Below are positions 1-11,262 of a stretch of 64,000 bases of DNA, in pieces. Within the stretch, counting starts at the first letter, position 1. Each line of letters starts with the position of its first letter. A program made the position numbers and the translations under genes. The stretch lies in assembly GCA_025266875.1 (NCBI GenBank), contig JALLLT010000007.1, positions 744,001 to 808,000 on the forward strand, given 5' to 3'. The notes below the pieces were generated by a model. The model was not told the DNA's origin and did no database searches. It was given only the letters and a program-made list of their open reading frames with translations. This DNA comes from Fennellomyces sp. T-0311 (taxonomy: Eukaryota; Mucoromycota; Mucoromycetes; Mucorales; Lichtheimiaceae).

Positions 1-164
1 GGAATGGGTCGGATAAATGATAAGGCCGAAGAGAAGGGACTGTTACGTCGGAAAAGCAAAAAAAAAAAGTTTTTTTTTCCTTTATATATTTTGGTTTGCT
101 CAGTCTCCACAGTATTCTCTCTCTCTCTCACTTTTGAAAAGGTAAGCTTTCTCCTCGGCTCGCA

Positions 165-268
165 AGGGGGTGCAGAGAGCATATGATGTGAACTTTATTT
201 TACAAACTAGAGTTTCTGATTCATACCATGCTGTTACTTTCTACTCTGATGACACTCTCTGCAACCCT
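165..268 (+). ncRNA. snR78: box C/D snoRNA, snR78-like
   Basis: Lies in the first intron (142-324). C box ATGATGT at 183-189, D' box CTGA at 216-219, D box CTGA at 246-249. A perfect 9-bp stem pairs 171-179 with 255-263. The element CAAACTAGAGT (203-213) just upstream of D' is complementary to the large-subunit rRNA segment ACUCUAGUUUG. By the fifth-base rule the methylated base is the U after AC, which fits the site guided by yeast snR78 (Um2421). The C box has one non-consensus last base. The rRNA match is from memory. Confidence 0.82.
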
Positions 269-399
269 GCGTTGTTTTTCCCTACCATGACACGCGATTT
301 TCTTACTTTTTGTTTCTTTTACAGGTCAATTGGGATCTTTTTTTCTAATATAACCAAGAAAATCACAAGAACTATAATGGTAAGCTTGCGTCCTTTTTT

Positions 400-512
400 C
401 GAAAAGACGCGAGTAGCGTATGATGATCAACTTTTTATAGTTGGAATTACCATCCGAGTACAAAGCTGAGGATAACAAATTGGCTGTTTTACTGATCGTT
501 ACTCGCGTCTTT
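400..512 (+). ncRNA. snR77: box C/D snoRNA, snR77-like
   Basis: Lies in the second intron (380-572). C box ATGATGA at 420-426 is perfect, D box CTGA at 492-495, and a perfect 10-bp stem pairs 406-415 with 500-509. The element TGGAATTACC (442-451) is antisense to the conserved small-subunit rRNA segment GGUAAUUCCA. With the D' box read as CCGA at 454-457, the fifth base upstream (A449) pairs with the U that yeast snR77 methylates (Um578). The D' box is a one-base variant of CUGA. Confidence 0.85.
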
Positions 513-659
513 TTTTTGTTTATAAAGTAAAAGAAAAGCTCGATGCTAATCTCGTGTTTTTTCTCTTTACAGGTTTGACATCTGGTGGTGTCGTCATTGA
601 TATACCCAAAGCTGTGAAAGAAATGGTAAGCAATCGTTTTGTGGCTTTTTTTTCGGGTG

Positions 660-752
660 TAACGTGGAGGGGGGTGTGATGAAACCTTTTTAGATGACGA
701 GTCAGACCGAGTATTTCGCTGGTGATAATTTGGCGCCTGACCCCCTTCTTTC
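660..752 (+). ncRNA. snR75: box C/D snoRNA, snR75-like
   Basis: Lies in the third intron (626-819). C box GTGATGA at 676-682, D box CTGA at 737-740, with a G-rich/C-rich terminal stem (667-674 with 741-748, one G-U pair). The element TTAGATGACGAG (690-701) is antisense to the large-subunit rRNA segment CUCGUCAUCUAA. With D' read as CAGA (703-706) the fifth base, C698, pairs with the G of CUCG, matching the snR75 site (Gm2288). The predicted snR75 and snR78 targets are 133 bases apart in the rRNA as recalled, the same as 2421 minus 2288. Confidence 0.82.
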
Positions 753-899
753 TATACTACTTTTTTTTATGGGTGGTGACATTCATCTGTACACGTACTT
801 ATTTTCTTTCTCTTTGCAGGATCTTTTACGCGTCTCTCTCTGTCTTTTTTTTTTCCAGAAAAAAAATTTTTACTTTCGGTAAGTTTTTTCGTTTCCCGC

Positions 900-1020
900 T
901 TGGGTTGCCAGGGTGATAACACCTTTCCAAAGGATGAACCTTAACAATTTAGACAAGCATATGTCTGATCTTAATGAACGACACTCTACAATCTGACGTT
1001 TATTTACCCTGGCAAATCCA
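900..1020 (+). ncRNA. snR74: box C/D snoRNA, snR74/U27-like
   Basis: Lies in the fourth intron (879-1079). C box GTGATAA at 913-919, D' box CTGA at 965-968, D box CTGA at 993-996. A perfect 10-bp inverted repeat (905-914 with 1006-1015) closes the molecule. The guide AGACAAGCATATG (951-963) is antisense to the 5' end of 18S rRNA (CAUAUGCUUGUCU). The fifth base before D' (T960) pairs with A28 in yeast numbering, exactly the site of yeast snR74 and human U27. This is the most secure target of the five. Confidence 0.9.
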
Positions 1021-1139
1021 ATGTGTTTCATTTGGTCTATTCGAATGTTTTGTGCTGACCTTTGTGATTCGTTTTACAGGTCCAAGTTTGTTTTTCTCCC
1101 CTTGTCGTCAAATGAAAAAAGGTAGGCATCTTTTCTTTA

Positions 1140-1260
1140 TGAATGGATGGAATTCAATGACTTGATGATGATAAGAAATTTCACGACGGTCTTCCTAAAT
1201 CTGTTGAGGAAAACGGGTTATACCCAACCTATCTGATTCTGTCACTTGTTTCCATCCTTT
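1140..1260 (+). ncRNA. snR73: box C/D snoRNA, snR73-like
   Basis: Lies in the fifth intron (1122-1311). C box ATGATGA at 1165-1171, D box CTGA at 1233-1236, and an 8-bp stem pairs 1145-1152 with 1250-1257. The element CACGACGGTCTT (1182-1193) is antisense to the large-subunit rRNA segment AGACCGUCGUG, the region methylated under yeast snR73 (Cm2959). The D' box after the guide (about 1194-1197, CCTA) is degenerate, so the exact modified base is less certain than for the other four. Confidence 0.78.
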
Positions 1261-1311
1261 TTTTATGCTTGTAAACTTTTGACCATTCGTACTCATCGTC
1301 TTTTCGAATAG

Positions 1312-1734
1312 GTAAATGTTCTTTCTCTTTTAATTAGTCTTTTTTTTTAAAAAAAAAATAAACAAATGGTTCAATGCTGCAAAAAAAAACCTTGTGTCTT
1401 TTAAACCTTTTTCTTTCAAATGGGCATGTTGATCTTGGCAAGTAAGAAATGCTGGGCTCATGATGGGATCACGCAGGTGCTATGACAAAGAAATGATGTC
1501 AATAGCCCGTGACAACGTAACCATGGATACAAAACAATATTTTGGTGTTTCATTTGGCATGCCGCAGGCCCAAGAGAATTTGGCACTTGGCAACGGGGAT
1601 GCCTCGCGTATGACAAAAGCCAGATATGGTGTGTTACGCCAAGTTGGGTATCGGGTGCAACACTTGGCATGTCCTGTCGATCAGTATATAATCGATTCGG
1701 ACGTCCCCGTCACTTTGCATCAGATCTGCAAAAC
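1312..1734. other. intergenic, host-gene end to arrestin promoter
   Basis: No convincing gene. Poly-A/T tracts lie near 1345-1385. The hexamer TTGGCA recurs about five times between 1435 and 1670 and could be a binding motif. A TATA-like run (TATATAA, about 1686) sits some 50 bases before the arrestin start codon. No further C/D snoRNA was found: C-box-like ATGATG occurs at 1460 and 1492 but no CTGA follows. Confidence 0.5.
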
Positions 1735-2821
1735 ATGTCAAGCATCAAAGTTACTATTCAATTAGATTCCGATACACCCGCCTATGGACCTGGTTCCGTA
1801 CTACAAGGTATATAAAAACAAAATACGCTTCCTTGGATCCAAAGCTTAAAAGAAACTAGGTGTTGTTCGCGTAGAAAACGCAGCCCATAGCCAAGTCGAT
1901 CGACTCTTGATCCTATTCCATGGATCGGAAACCCTCATTGCCATACCCAATGGTGATCCATACTCTGTTGATGGCAAGTACCATCGAGAACAATTTTTTG
2001 GATCACAACGGGTTCTCTGGAACCAAAAGTTCGGATCAGAACTGCGAGACGATACGGAATTCCCGTTCATTATTCAATTACCCATGGTACAATTCCCACC
2101 GAGCATGGACATTGCCAACTTTTACTCGTGTCGATTCCAACTCGCCAGTTACCTCCAAGGACCCAACGAGCAAATGTTGGCGCAAGATAGTTGTCCGGTG
2201 ACATTTATGCCGCAAATCGAAACACGGCTGAGCAAGGAATACGTCCGACCGGTCCTTCTCGAAGCGCAAGACAAACAACAACGAAAATTCAAGGTTCAAT
2301 TGGATGCGTTGGGCTATATTCCCGGTGATGTGATTCAGCCATTGATTTATCAACCGCCGTCGTATCGCATCAGCATGAAGCTGTTTCAGGTGTTTACCAT
2401 TCGTACCAAGAGGGGCATGAGCAAGCAGTATAGACGTCCGGTGGCAGAAGTGGTCGGTACCCAGCTTTTGGATATACCCGAGGATCTGATCCCTTCGTTC
2501 GGTTATGGGCGGGTGGTCTCTGTGAGTTACGAGTTGCGCGTTTCGTTTTTGAAACCTGCCGGGGATAGCTTGTTTTCGTTAAAGTCCTCGTACGCCGCGG
2601 TTGCTATGCCCGATATCCCGATTCGTATTGGGACCCTGGGTTACGGTATTCGGCCTTCCGATGAATTGCAGGTGTACACGGCGTTCAAGAGCATCTTTGC
2701 CAAGGACGATCCGTCCGCTGCCCCTTGTCTTCCAGCCCCAAAGTACGTTTCCACTGTCGAGTACAAGGATGCATTGCCGCTGTACGAGGATTATCAGCTG
2801 CCGGCATACCAAGAACGATGA
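1735..2821 (+). CDS. alpha-arrestin-like protein
   Basis: Two exons, 1735-1807 and 1860-2821, 344 residues. The N-terminus begins MSSIKVTIQLDSD and carries the arrestin opening pattern of an amphipathic strand followed by YGPGSVLQG, then a strand with the signature (V)RVEN. The rest matches an arrestin N-C fold: first lobe to about residue 165, second lobe ending near 290. Proline-tyrosine-type sequences occur (PPSY near residue 165, LPLY and LPAY near the C-terminus). In the alpha-arrestin family such motifs recruit Nedd4/Rsp5 ubiquitin ligases to plasma-membrane transporters. The 52-base intron keeps the frame across a conserved glycine. Family assignment rests on fold pattern; the cargo is not predictable. 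Confidence 0.8.
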
Positions 2822-3056
2822 AATAGTTCTCCATTCCCACTCATTAATGCATTCAATAGACTATATACCCTTCTTTATAGAATCCATTCCTTTTTAAAAT
2901 ATGTATATATATAAGTATGTCCCCGTACGGCTTGATCAATTGTATGTAAGAATACCCGCAACTATGGCCTCACGCTGGTAATAAATAATTTCCCAAAAGT
3001 CCCTTGTACAAACCGCTCTTCTTTCTCTTTGCAACTTCAATCTCACCGAGAAAATA

Positions 3057-4760
3057 ATGTCGTACCCTTTCAACAATCATTCAACACCGTTCAATAAATA
3101 CGGGCAACAGCGACATGAACCTCGTCATCGGTCACGTAGTCCAGACCGGTCCAGACGCAGTCCACCACGTAGACATCATTCGAGATACGACGACGAACAT
3201 CATCAGCACGACGTAAGATCTTTGTCCGTCCCCCCTTTTTTGGCGCCCATAAAAAAGAGAGAGAGAGAGACATATATAAGAAAAAAAAACAGAAAACTTA
3301 TGGGATCTAACTCCCTTTAACTGAAAAATAACCAAAAGCGACGAAAAAGATATGAGCGAAGATACGAAGAACAGCAACCACAGCAACCGGCTCAACCCAA
3401 TATCAATGTGGTGCTGCGTAGTTTGCCTGATAGAGCACAAGAACAGGATGTAAGTGACAGACATAGGTGTTGGGTTTTACAGCGAAAGGCTCAGTGTTTG
3501 CAGATCCATAAAACGCTTGAAGGCATGGAAGCGAGCGTGGATGAAGTGACTTTAATTAGAGACCGCGACACAGGTAATACGTAAAAGCCAGGACGGGTTT
3601 GCTGGGTCAACTGCTCACCAGGAGTGGGATAGGCGAGTCGAGGAAGTTTGCGTTTGTCAGGTTTACCAGCGTGGGTCATGCCATCCAGTTTGTTGAGAAG
3701 CACTATCCGCACTTTTACATGGGCCATCATCGCGTTCGAGTCGATTACTGCAACAAGGACGGGACCAGAGAGGATAAGATAGAGTGGCGATGTGCAAAGG
3801 TAATCAAGATCGCATGCTGGCGATTGCGTACTGTTTCTTACTGATCGCATATACACCAGTGTGGCAAATTCAACGATGATTCGCGGCGCGTATGCATCGA
3901 ATGCAAGGCCCACTTTGAAAGTACGTAAGCAGACCCAACCCAATGCAAATCGTCGTGATGGATGCTAAAACTCAAATCTCAGGCTCAAAGTCTCAGAAGC
4001 GATCCAAGGAGACCGAGTCGATGGATATCAATGATGGAACCAGGGACGTGACGCATACGGCCAACAATATGATTCTGCTGCGGAATCTGGACAACCTCTC
4101 TTCGGAAGAGTCGGTGTTCAATGCCGTGCGATCGTTCCATGGCATCCGTCGAGTGCTTCTGATCAAGGATAAGCTGACGAGAATGTCCTGCGAGTTTGCC
4201 TTCCTGGATTTCGTCAACGTTCAGGTAACCGAGTTGACGGAGTTCTGGGAAGCGCAGGAGCCACTGACGATGTGTACGAATTAGGCGGCTGTGAGTGCAA
4301 TGGCAGTGTTGGAAGGAGAAGGGTTCAGCGTGGATGGCAGTAAACCCAATGTATCGTACGCAAGTCCAGACAGTTTCTTGCCTGCGTACGCGTCGTCGGA
4401 ATGGGCAGTGCCTGCGGATGTTCCGGATGCTCTGTGGGTGTACCGCGATAATCAAGCGTACGGGGCAGAGTATTCGTTAAGGATCGAACAGGAACGCGCG
4501 GAAAAGAAAGCCGAGGAGAAACGCGTGGCGGAAGAACGCAGGGTCAAGGAAGAAGAGGACAAGAAGGAACGGCAAAAGAAACGTAAGTGGCTGCGATTGG
4601 CAAGACAAGAAGTCCGTTAACAACATTTTTTCATTCCTTCCAAGCAGCCAAAGACCCGTTGGAAGATGACCTCAGTGCGTTCTATGCAGGCATGGATAGT
4701 ATCTTGTCATCCAACGACAAGAGTGATTCTGCTGATATCTTTTCTGTGCCCAAAGTCTGA
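3057..4760 (+). CDS. RBM5/RBM10-like RNA-binding protein (RRM-ZnF-RRM)
   Basis: Eight exons (3057-3212, 3339-3449, 3504-3573, 3633-3799, 3860-3920, 3983-4224, 4285-4582, 4648-4760) give 405 residues. Order: Arg/Ser-rich N-terminus; RRM1 with RNP2 NVVLRSLP and RNP1 KFAFVRF; a RanBP2-type zinc finger with cysteines in WRCAKC and CIEC; RRM2 with RNP2 MILLRNLD and RNP1 CEFAFLDF; a charged coiled coil rich in Glu/Lys; a short tail ending FSVPKV. This domain order is that of RBM5/RBM10, nuclear factors that influence 3' splice-site choice. The OCRE and G-patch domains of the animal proteins are absent, so this is a short form. The RanBP2 finger is split by an intron between its cysteine pairs. Confidence 0.88.
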
Positions 4761-4883
4761 AGCAAATGACAACATTGTGCAAGCGATTTTATTGGATGTT
4801 TACAGAAGGGGATGCGCAAGTATTCACATTATGAAGAAGCAGAGTGTGTTTGTGTTGGAGTGAGGGGAGATGGGACTTTTCTT

Positions 4884-5317
4884 TTACTTGGAGCTAGTGT
4901 ACTTGGTGACAGCCTTGGTGCCTTCGGAAACGGCATGCTTGGCCAGTTCACCTGGGAGAGTGAGACGAACGGCCGTTTGGATCTCGCGAGAAGAAATGGT
5001 CGATCGCTTGTTGATTTGAGCAAGCTTGGAAGCTTCGGAAGCAATGCGTTCGAAAATGTCATTGACAAACGAGTTGAGAATCGACATGGCCTTGTTGGAG
5101 ATACCGGTATCAGGGTGCACTTGCTTCAGCACACGGTAAATGTACGTTGAATACGTTTCCTTGCGTGACACCTTGCGTTTCTTTTCGCCGCTGGATTTGG
5201 CTTGCATAGGTTGTCGTTAGTTTCATGGGAGGGGGTTGTTTGACCAGCACTGGCAAGCGACTTACCTTTGATGGCGGCAGGCTTGGGCTTGGTGGCGACG
5301 TCCGACTTTTTGTCCAT
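4884..5317 (-). CDS. histone H2B, divergent copy with intron
   Basis: Exons on the minus strand 5317-5266 and 5200-4884, 122 residues. The tail starts [17 protein letters not shown]; the globular part is canonical H2B ([27 protein letters not shown], ending KYTSSK). H2B pairs with H2A in the nucleosome. It differs from the second H2B at 8621 in its tail and at usually invariant core positions: LAQINKRST in place of LAAYNKRST and RLTLPGEL in place of RLILPGEL. It also has a 65-base intron the other lacks. A TATA-like TATATAAAAA lies near 5447-5456. Probably a functional variant. Confidence 0.95.
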
Positions 5318-5664
5318 GGTGCGAGTGACGATTGTTTCTTGTTGAACAAAGGAAACAGAGGTTTCAACCACTTCCATCATGCAGGAATTAAAAAAAAGAG
5401 GGAACGAATTTCAAACGCAGCAATAATCCTGACTTGGTCAGGCTTGCTTTTTATATAGACAAGCAATGTTTGCTTTTTTTTCAGTCACAGCATGCAGGCT
5501 GTGGGGTTTTATTAAATCGTACTTGGTATGTACATATAGAGAGAGAGAAAAGCAAGACGGAAAACTGTACAGATTTGTTTGATTGGACGGTTAAAAAAAA
5601 AGAGGGATATGATGGCGATGTTATTTTTTTTATGACACAGGAGGGAGAGAAAGAGAGATGGCCT

Positions 5665-7009
<1,345 letters not shown>

Positions 7010-7774
7010 ACGCACAATTCACTCTATACTCCCATTATTTCCAACCTCCTTCACACACACAACATTCTCTCTGTCTCTCTCTCCATCATAATATTCTTCT
7101 AGTTTACATTTTTTTTTGTCAATTTGTACAAAGGGGACTTTAGTCCACCAAACAATTCCTCTTGTATTGTAAATAGCTTCGTTTTACGTTGTCCTTCGGA
7201 AACGAGATTAAAAAACATTTTAAAAAAAAATAACTGCGTATTTGTTCTGCCGAGTGATGTTCTAATTGTATGCACACTACTCAACTATGTCAATTCAGCA
7301 TGAAAAAAAAGACACTACTGACGACATGGACCCACTTGGTTTGTTTGGATAGCCAATGACATTTGAGCGACGCTTCGGGAACAAAAAATAGCGTGATCGT
7401 CACTCATCCTATTCACAAGATGCAACAATGAACCACATGCCGCTTAAAGTAATTCCTATATGGATGAAGCGCTCCGCAATCTCGGTCGATCTCATAGGCG
7501 AGATTGTGCAAATTAACAACCCAACAAACAGAAAAAAAAGCCGGATAAATAGAAAACACAAGAGTAATGTTTGATGAAGTCAAAGTTTATATATTCGCTT
7601 CCACGCAAGTTCAAGCACTATGTACAGTTACAAAAAATATCAACTTTTGCATGTTTGTAGTCGATACGAAAGAGATGAGGACGGAATAAGAGTAAAGTTG
7701 AGCGAGAGAGAGAGAAAAAAATGTTGTATAAATGACGTAAAAAAAAGGGTAATGAGATAAGAGAGAAAGAGAAT
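7010..7774. other. intergenic between convergent H4 and H2A genes
   Basis: About 760 bases with 3' UTR sequence of both genes. CT-rich and A-rich runs; a weak hairpin GGACTTTAGTCC near 7135. No open frame resembling a known protein and no RNA gene recognised. Confidence 0.5.
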
Positions 7775-8170
7775 TTACAGTTCCTGGGAAGCGCCAGCCT
7801 TCTTGGACTTGGTAGGCAAGAGGCTTGCGTGAATGTTTGGCAACACACCACCTTGAGCAATGGTGACATGACCCAACAACTTGTTCAATTCTTCGTCGTT
7901 ACGGATGGCCAACTGCAAGTGACGAGGAATGATACGAGACTTCTTGTTATCGCGAGCAGCGTTACCGGCCAATTCGAGAATTTCAGCGGTCAAGTATTCG
8001 AGAACGGCGGCCAAGTAGACGGGGGCACCAGCACCGACACGTTGAGCGTAGTTGCCACGACGCAACAGACGATGGATACGACCCACGGGAAATTGAAGAC
8101 CGGCCTTGGCGGAACGGGTTTGCGACTTGGTGCCAGCAGCGGATTTGCCTCCAGATTTGCCTCCAGACAT
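7775..8170 (-). CDS. histone H2A with C-terminal SQEL motif
   Basis: Intronless, 131 residues. It begins [20 protein letters not shown] and carries the acidic-patch segment of canonical H2A ([13 protein letters not shown]). It ends KKAGASQEL: the SQE/D-hydrophobic terminus is the target of ATM/ATR-type kinases, so the major H2A doubles as H2A.X, as in yeast. The start was chosen at MSGGK because upstream in-frame codons are not histone. Divergent pair with the H2B at 8621; TATA CTATATATAT reads on the minus strand at 8250-8241. Confidence 0.98.
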   Translation of the reverse strand: MSGGKSGGKSAAGTKSQTRSAKAGLQFPVGRIHRLLRRGNYAQRVGAGAPVYLAAVLEYLTAEILELAGNAARDNKKSRIIPRHLQLAIRNDEELNKLLGHVTIAQGGVLPNIHASLLPTKSKKAGASQEL

Positions 8171-8620
8171 GATTGATATAAGTTGTTCAAGAAGAGTGGA
8201 AAATAATGCTTGGTTGGAAAAAAAAGGCGGGGGCTGTATTATATATATAGAGGGAGAGGGGAAAATAGTCATGCGAAATACAAAGTCACGTTTTTCCTTT
8301 TTTTTTTTTCAAGTGTCGATCCGGAACGCGCGTCCCATCAGAAAAAAAAAATTCGTAAAAAAAATATTTTTTTATTGCGGATATGGGTTTCGAAGCGTGC
8401 GGTTCCGTGATAGTTCGCGTTTGTTTCGCGTGTGGATATGTGAAAACCGCGTCAAAACACGAAAAGCGTAAAGAGGTTGGACGACGAAAAAAAATTGGGG
8501 GGGAAGCGCAGAGCCCCCCCAAACTGAAACGGAGTCACAAATTTGGGGACATATAAAAGAAACGCAAGTGGTAGCTTTTTTGGCTTTTTTTTTTTTCACA
8601 ACACACACTTTTTGTATACA
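8171..8620. promoter_or_regulatory. divergent H2A/H2B promoter
   Basis: Shared upstream region of H2A (minus) and H2B (plus). TATA-like sequences lie at 8241-8250 (minus) and 8552-8559 (TATAAAAG, plus). CGCG-containing motifs are frequent between 8320 and 8460 (ACGCGCG, TTCGCG, ACCGCG), resembling but not copying the GCGACCGCG motif of the H3/H4 promoter. Confidence 0.6.
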
Positions 8621-8995
8621 ATGGCTCCCAAGACTGATAAGCCCGCTGCCGGCAAGGCCCCCGCCAAGACCACCGAGAAGAAGGTCAAGGGTGATAAGAA
8701 GAGAAAGGTGTCCCGCAAGGAAACCTACTCTTCCTACATCTACCGTGTCCTGAAGCAGGTCCATCCCGACACTGGTATCTCCAACAAGGCCATGTCGATC
8801 TTGAACTCTTTCGTCAACGATATCTTTGAGCGCATCGCCTCCGAAGCTTCCAAGTTGGCTGCCTACAACAAGCGTTCCACCATCTCGTCCCGTGAGATCC
8901 AAACCGCCGTTCGTCTCATCCTTCCTGGTGAATTGGCCAAGCACGCCGTTTCTGAGGGTACCAAGGCCGTCACCAAGTACACCAGCTCCAAATAA
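8621..8995 (+). CDS. histone H2B, canonical copy
   Basis: Intronless, 124 residues. The tail is Lys/Ala/Pro-rich ([17 protein letters not shown]); the core has [16 protein letters not shown] and [12 protein letters not shown] and ends KYTSSK, which includes the conserved C-terminal lysine ubiquitinated by the Bre1/Rad6 pathway in fungi. Partner of H2A, with which it shares the 450-base divergent promoter. The coding sequence has more C/G-ending codons than neighbouring genes, as expected for high expression. Confidence 0.98.
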   Translation: MAPKTDKPAAGKAPAKTTEKKVKGDKKRKVSRKETYSSYIYRVLKQVHPDTGISNKAMSILNSFVNDIFERIASEASKLAAYNKRSTISSREIQTAVRLILPGELAKHAVSEGTKAVTKYTSSK

Positions 8996-9318
8996 GCGAT
9001 TCCTTTGCCACCCAATCGTTTTCACCCCTTTTGTGTTCGTTAAAAAGCACGCTTGTACAGAAACCTCTCTCTCTATTTTTTTCTTCGCTTTTATTAATCA
9101 CACCATATGATACTCGCTCTCTCTTCTCCATGGGTTGATCACAAATGTTTGTTCATATCTTTTTGCTTTTTTTTTTGGTCATGTAGCTATATATAAAAAG
9201 TGTAATAACTCTTCGACCTTGAAGAACTTTTACAATCCAAACCTTTTGCTTTTTTTGATGCGTGGAACGCGTTCCATATTTTTTTATTTCATGCTTGAAA
9301 AAAAATGGTAATCGCTTC
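8996..9318. other. intergenic, convergent 3' ends
   Basis: 3' UTR space between H2B and the minus-strand SANT-like gene. CT-rich and poly-T tracts; no gene seen. Confidence 0.5.
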
Positions 9319-10314
9319 TCAGTTTGAAGCACCAGATCGTATCTTTTCCAATTCAATTTCCAGTCGCAATTGTTCCAACTTCATTTGCTGCATTCGTTCT
9401 TCGTGTTCCATTCTCTTTGCCATTAACTCCATCTCCATGACCTTGAGTTGTCGTTCTTCTGCAATACCATCCGAAATCCGATGTCTATGGCAACAGATGT
9501 AAGTTTGGTTCCATAGCAACAAATATATATGCGTTACCCAGTCTTTCGTCGTTTGGCATGCGGAGATGGTGGAGTGTACTTGTCCAAGTGGTCAGTTGTG
9601 GACGATGGACCTGGGGCAAGTGTCGCAGGTGGAGCACGTGGCATCAGATCAACATCGGCAGGTACTGCTTGCCATGTATCGCCAGAAGAGCGGGGTATCG
9701 TTACAGTAGCGGCGGGAGAAGTGTTGGTAGTTGTAGGTGGTGATGGAGTATGCTGAATCTTTGGTTCCGGTGAGGTTGCCTCTGGTGCTGGCTCCTGTGT
9801 TTGATCATCTCCGTTATTGTCCTCCGAGAACACCCGTTTACACCTGTCATAGAATGTAAAGTCTTTGCGCATTTTTTCTATCCAAGAACGAGAGTTAGAG
9901 AGATGCCCCTTTTTTTTAAATAAAAAATTAGTTACCTGTCAGTTTGGCCTTGGCTTGTTCGTTATCAATAACATCAGGTGCAGTCAGTTGCTCCTCCCAT
10001 TTTTTGTATCGAGCTTCCAACCAACGCACTTTAAACTTGATCGCTTCATGGTACATTATATTACGAAAGACTTCTTCCGCTACACGCTTGCTATAACCTG
10101 ACTTGTTGTTCTTCCAACTTTCGTAATGGCCTGGTTTTTCCAGATCGTTGAGTAGTACTGTGACATCTTCGTCTCGCCACTGCACGTAGCGTCTCGTGGT
10201 AAATTCTTGTTGCTGTTGTTGTGTTTCCGGACCGGATTCAGGTGTTTCCACCGTCGTCGTACTTGACGATGGTGTGTTCAATCCGTACGTATGGTTAATG
10301 AATGAATGGGTCAT
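9319..10314 (-). CDS. Myb/SANT-like DNA-binding protein with C-terminal coiled coil
   Basis: Three exons on the minus strand (10314-9936, 9877-9538, 9484-9319), about 294 residues. After a Thr/Gln-rich N-terminus the segment from RRYVQWRDEDVTVLL to about residue 105 has the spaced tryptophans and helix pattern of a SANT/trihelix domain (QWRDED, ESWKNN, VRWLEARYKKWEE). The middle is Pro/Ser/Thr-rich and disordered. The end is a strongly charged coiled coil (ERQLKVMEMELMAKRMEHEE). This layout is common in fungal lineage-specific DNA-binding proteins, some derived from transposases. The target is unknown. Frames join cleanly at both introns. Confidence 0.72.
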
Positions 10315-10793
10315 TTTCTGTTGCAGTGCTTTTTTTTTCTGACAACTGCAAGGTGTTCTCCTTTTGAAATTTACAAATTGTTGGATTTTCTACCACGTCA
10401 CGTCGAATGCCGTGAATCTGTTGGTGGAAATTCGCGCTGTGGCAATCTATTGACTAATATATCGATCTTTATATGTTTGGCTCAATAACCCTTCTTTCGA
10501 TCTGTTCCCATCGTCTCTTGTGTATTGACGTTTCCTTTTTGTTTCGTATGTAAATATATAGGTGATGTATGCCTTGAAAGTAACTAAAAAAATCATAGTC
10601 ATTATAAAAAAAATCGATTACAGTTCGCGGGTCGTATGATTTGTAATTCACATGTGCACATGTTGGATTTATTTTCAGCATGTTAAAGTATCGTCTCGTG
10701 CTGATAGGTAACACAGTTTGATCCAACGATGACAAAAAAGAGGGAGGCATTTCTCTCCGATAAAATCTCTTTGACGTTAAAGCTAATGCGCTT
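10315..10793. other. intergenic between SANT-like gene and inverted-repeat element
   Basis: AT-rich, no recognisable gene or RNA. The SANT-like gene's promoter should lie in its left part. Confidence 0.4.
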
Positions 10794-10950
10794 GTATTGG
10801 GTTTTTTCCTGAAATATAACGGACCTCATTGGCGGGCTAATTTTTTAAACGTTGGCGCCTTTTTTATTTGGCGCGTTGCGTTTTTACCGTTGGCGCTCGT
10901 GTTTTTTTTATTTTTGGCGCGTTATGTTTTTAACCTTTGCGGATGAGCAC
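10794..10950 (+). repeat. left inverted repeat of the 4.6-kb element
   Basis: Pairs with 15240-15420 on the opposite strand. Rich in the submotif TTGGCGC / GCGCGTT, repeated about four times. Confidence 0.7.
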
Positions 10951-11262
10951 GGACTTACTTATGGGACCCTCACTTAGCTCGTGAGCTCCCACCCCTCTCC
11001 CATTTTATTCAAGGCCAGCTGAATGACTGACGTAGGCAATTTCTGTTGCAATTTCAGCAAAGAGACACCTATAGGCTTAAGCCGATTTTTTTTTAACTTT
11101 TACAATTCAAGCTTAAGAGGTTCAATAGACAAGCAGCAATGCAGAATGCAATAGGACAATGCACAAAGATAGATGTCGCCGAGAGAATGCGAGAAAAAGG
11201 TAAAGATTCGTCCAAGAACCGCTGGCGTCGTTGACACTGCTGGGACCGCTGGGACAGAGTAA

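Larger units (their letters stand above)
1..1320 (+). ncRNA. snoRNA host transcript with five intronic box C/D snoRNAs
   Basis: Five consecutive GT-AG introns are visible at 142-324, 380-572, 626-819, 879-1079 and 1122-1311. The exons between them are only about 40-60 bases and show no conserved protein. Each intron contains one box C/D snoRNA with C box, D box and a flanking complementary stem. This is the design of snoRNA host genes such as vertebrate UHG and GAS5, where the spliced exons are by-products. The assigned snoRNAs (78, 77, 75, 74, 73 by yeast name) follow the order of the yeast polycistronic snR78-snR72 cluster. The first exon and promoter probably lie before the window. The host layout is read from the sequence; lack of coding capacity is inferred. 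Confidence 0.8.

Noticed and set aside
1440..1560. Possible sixth C/D snoRNA (ATGATG at 1460 and 1492)
   Set aside because: No CTGA D box with a closing stem follows, and no rRNA-complementary guide was recognised.
1460..1765. Open frame of about 100 codons upstream of the arrestin gene
   Set aside because: It runs through the arrestin start codon in another frame and shows no family pattern; treated as chance.
7130..7150. Histone 3' stem-loop after H4 (GGACTTTAGTCC)
   Set aside because: Stem is 4 bp with the wrong loop and no purine-rich downstream element; fungi use poly(A) histone mRNAs.
7775..8272. H2A with a 34-residue N-terminal extension
   Set aside because: The extra in-frame codons are promoter/5' UTR sequence; MSGGK is the canonical H2A start.
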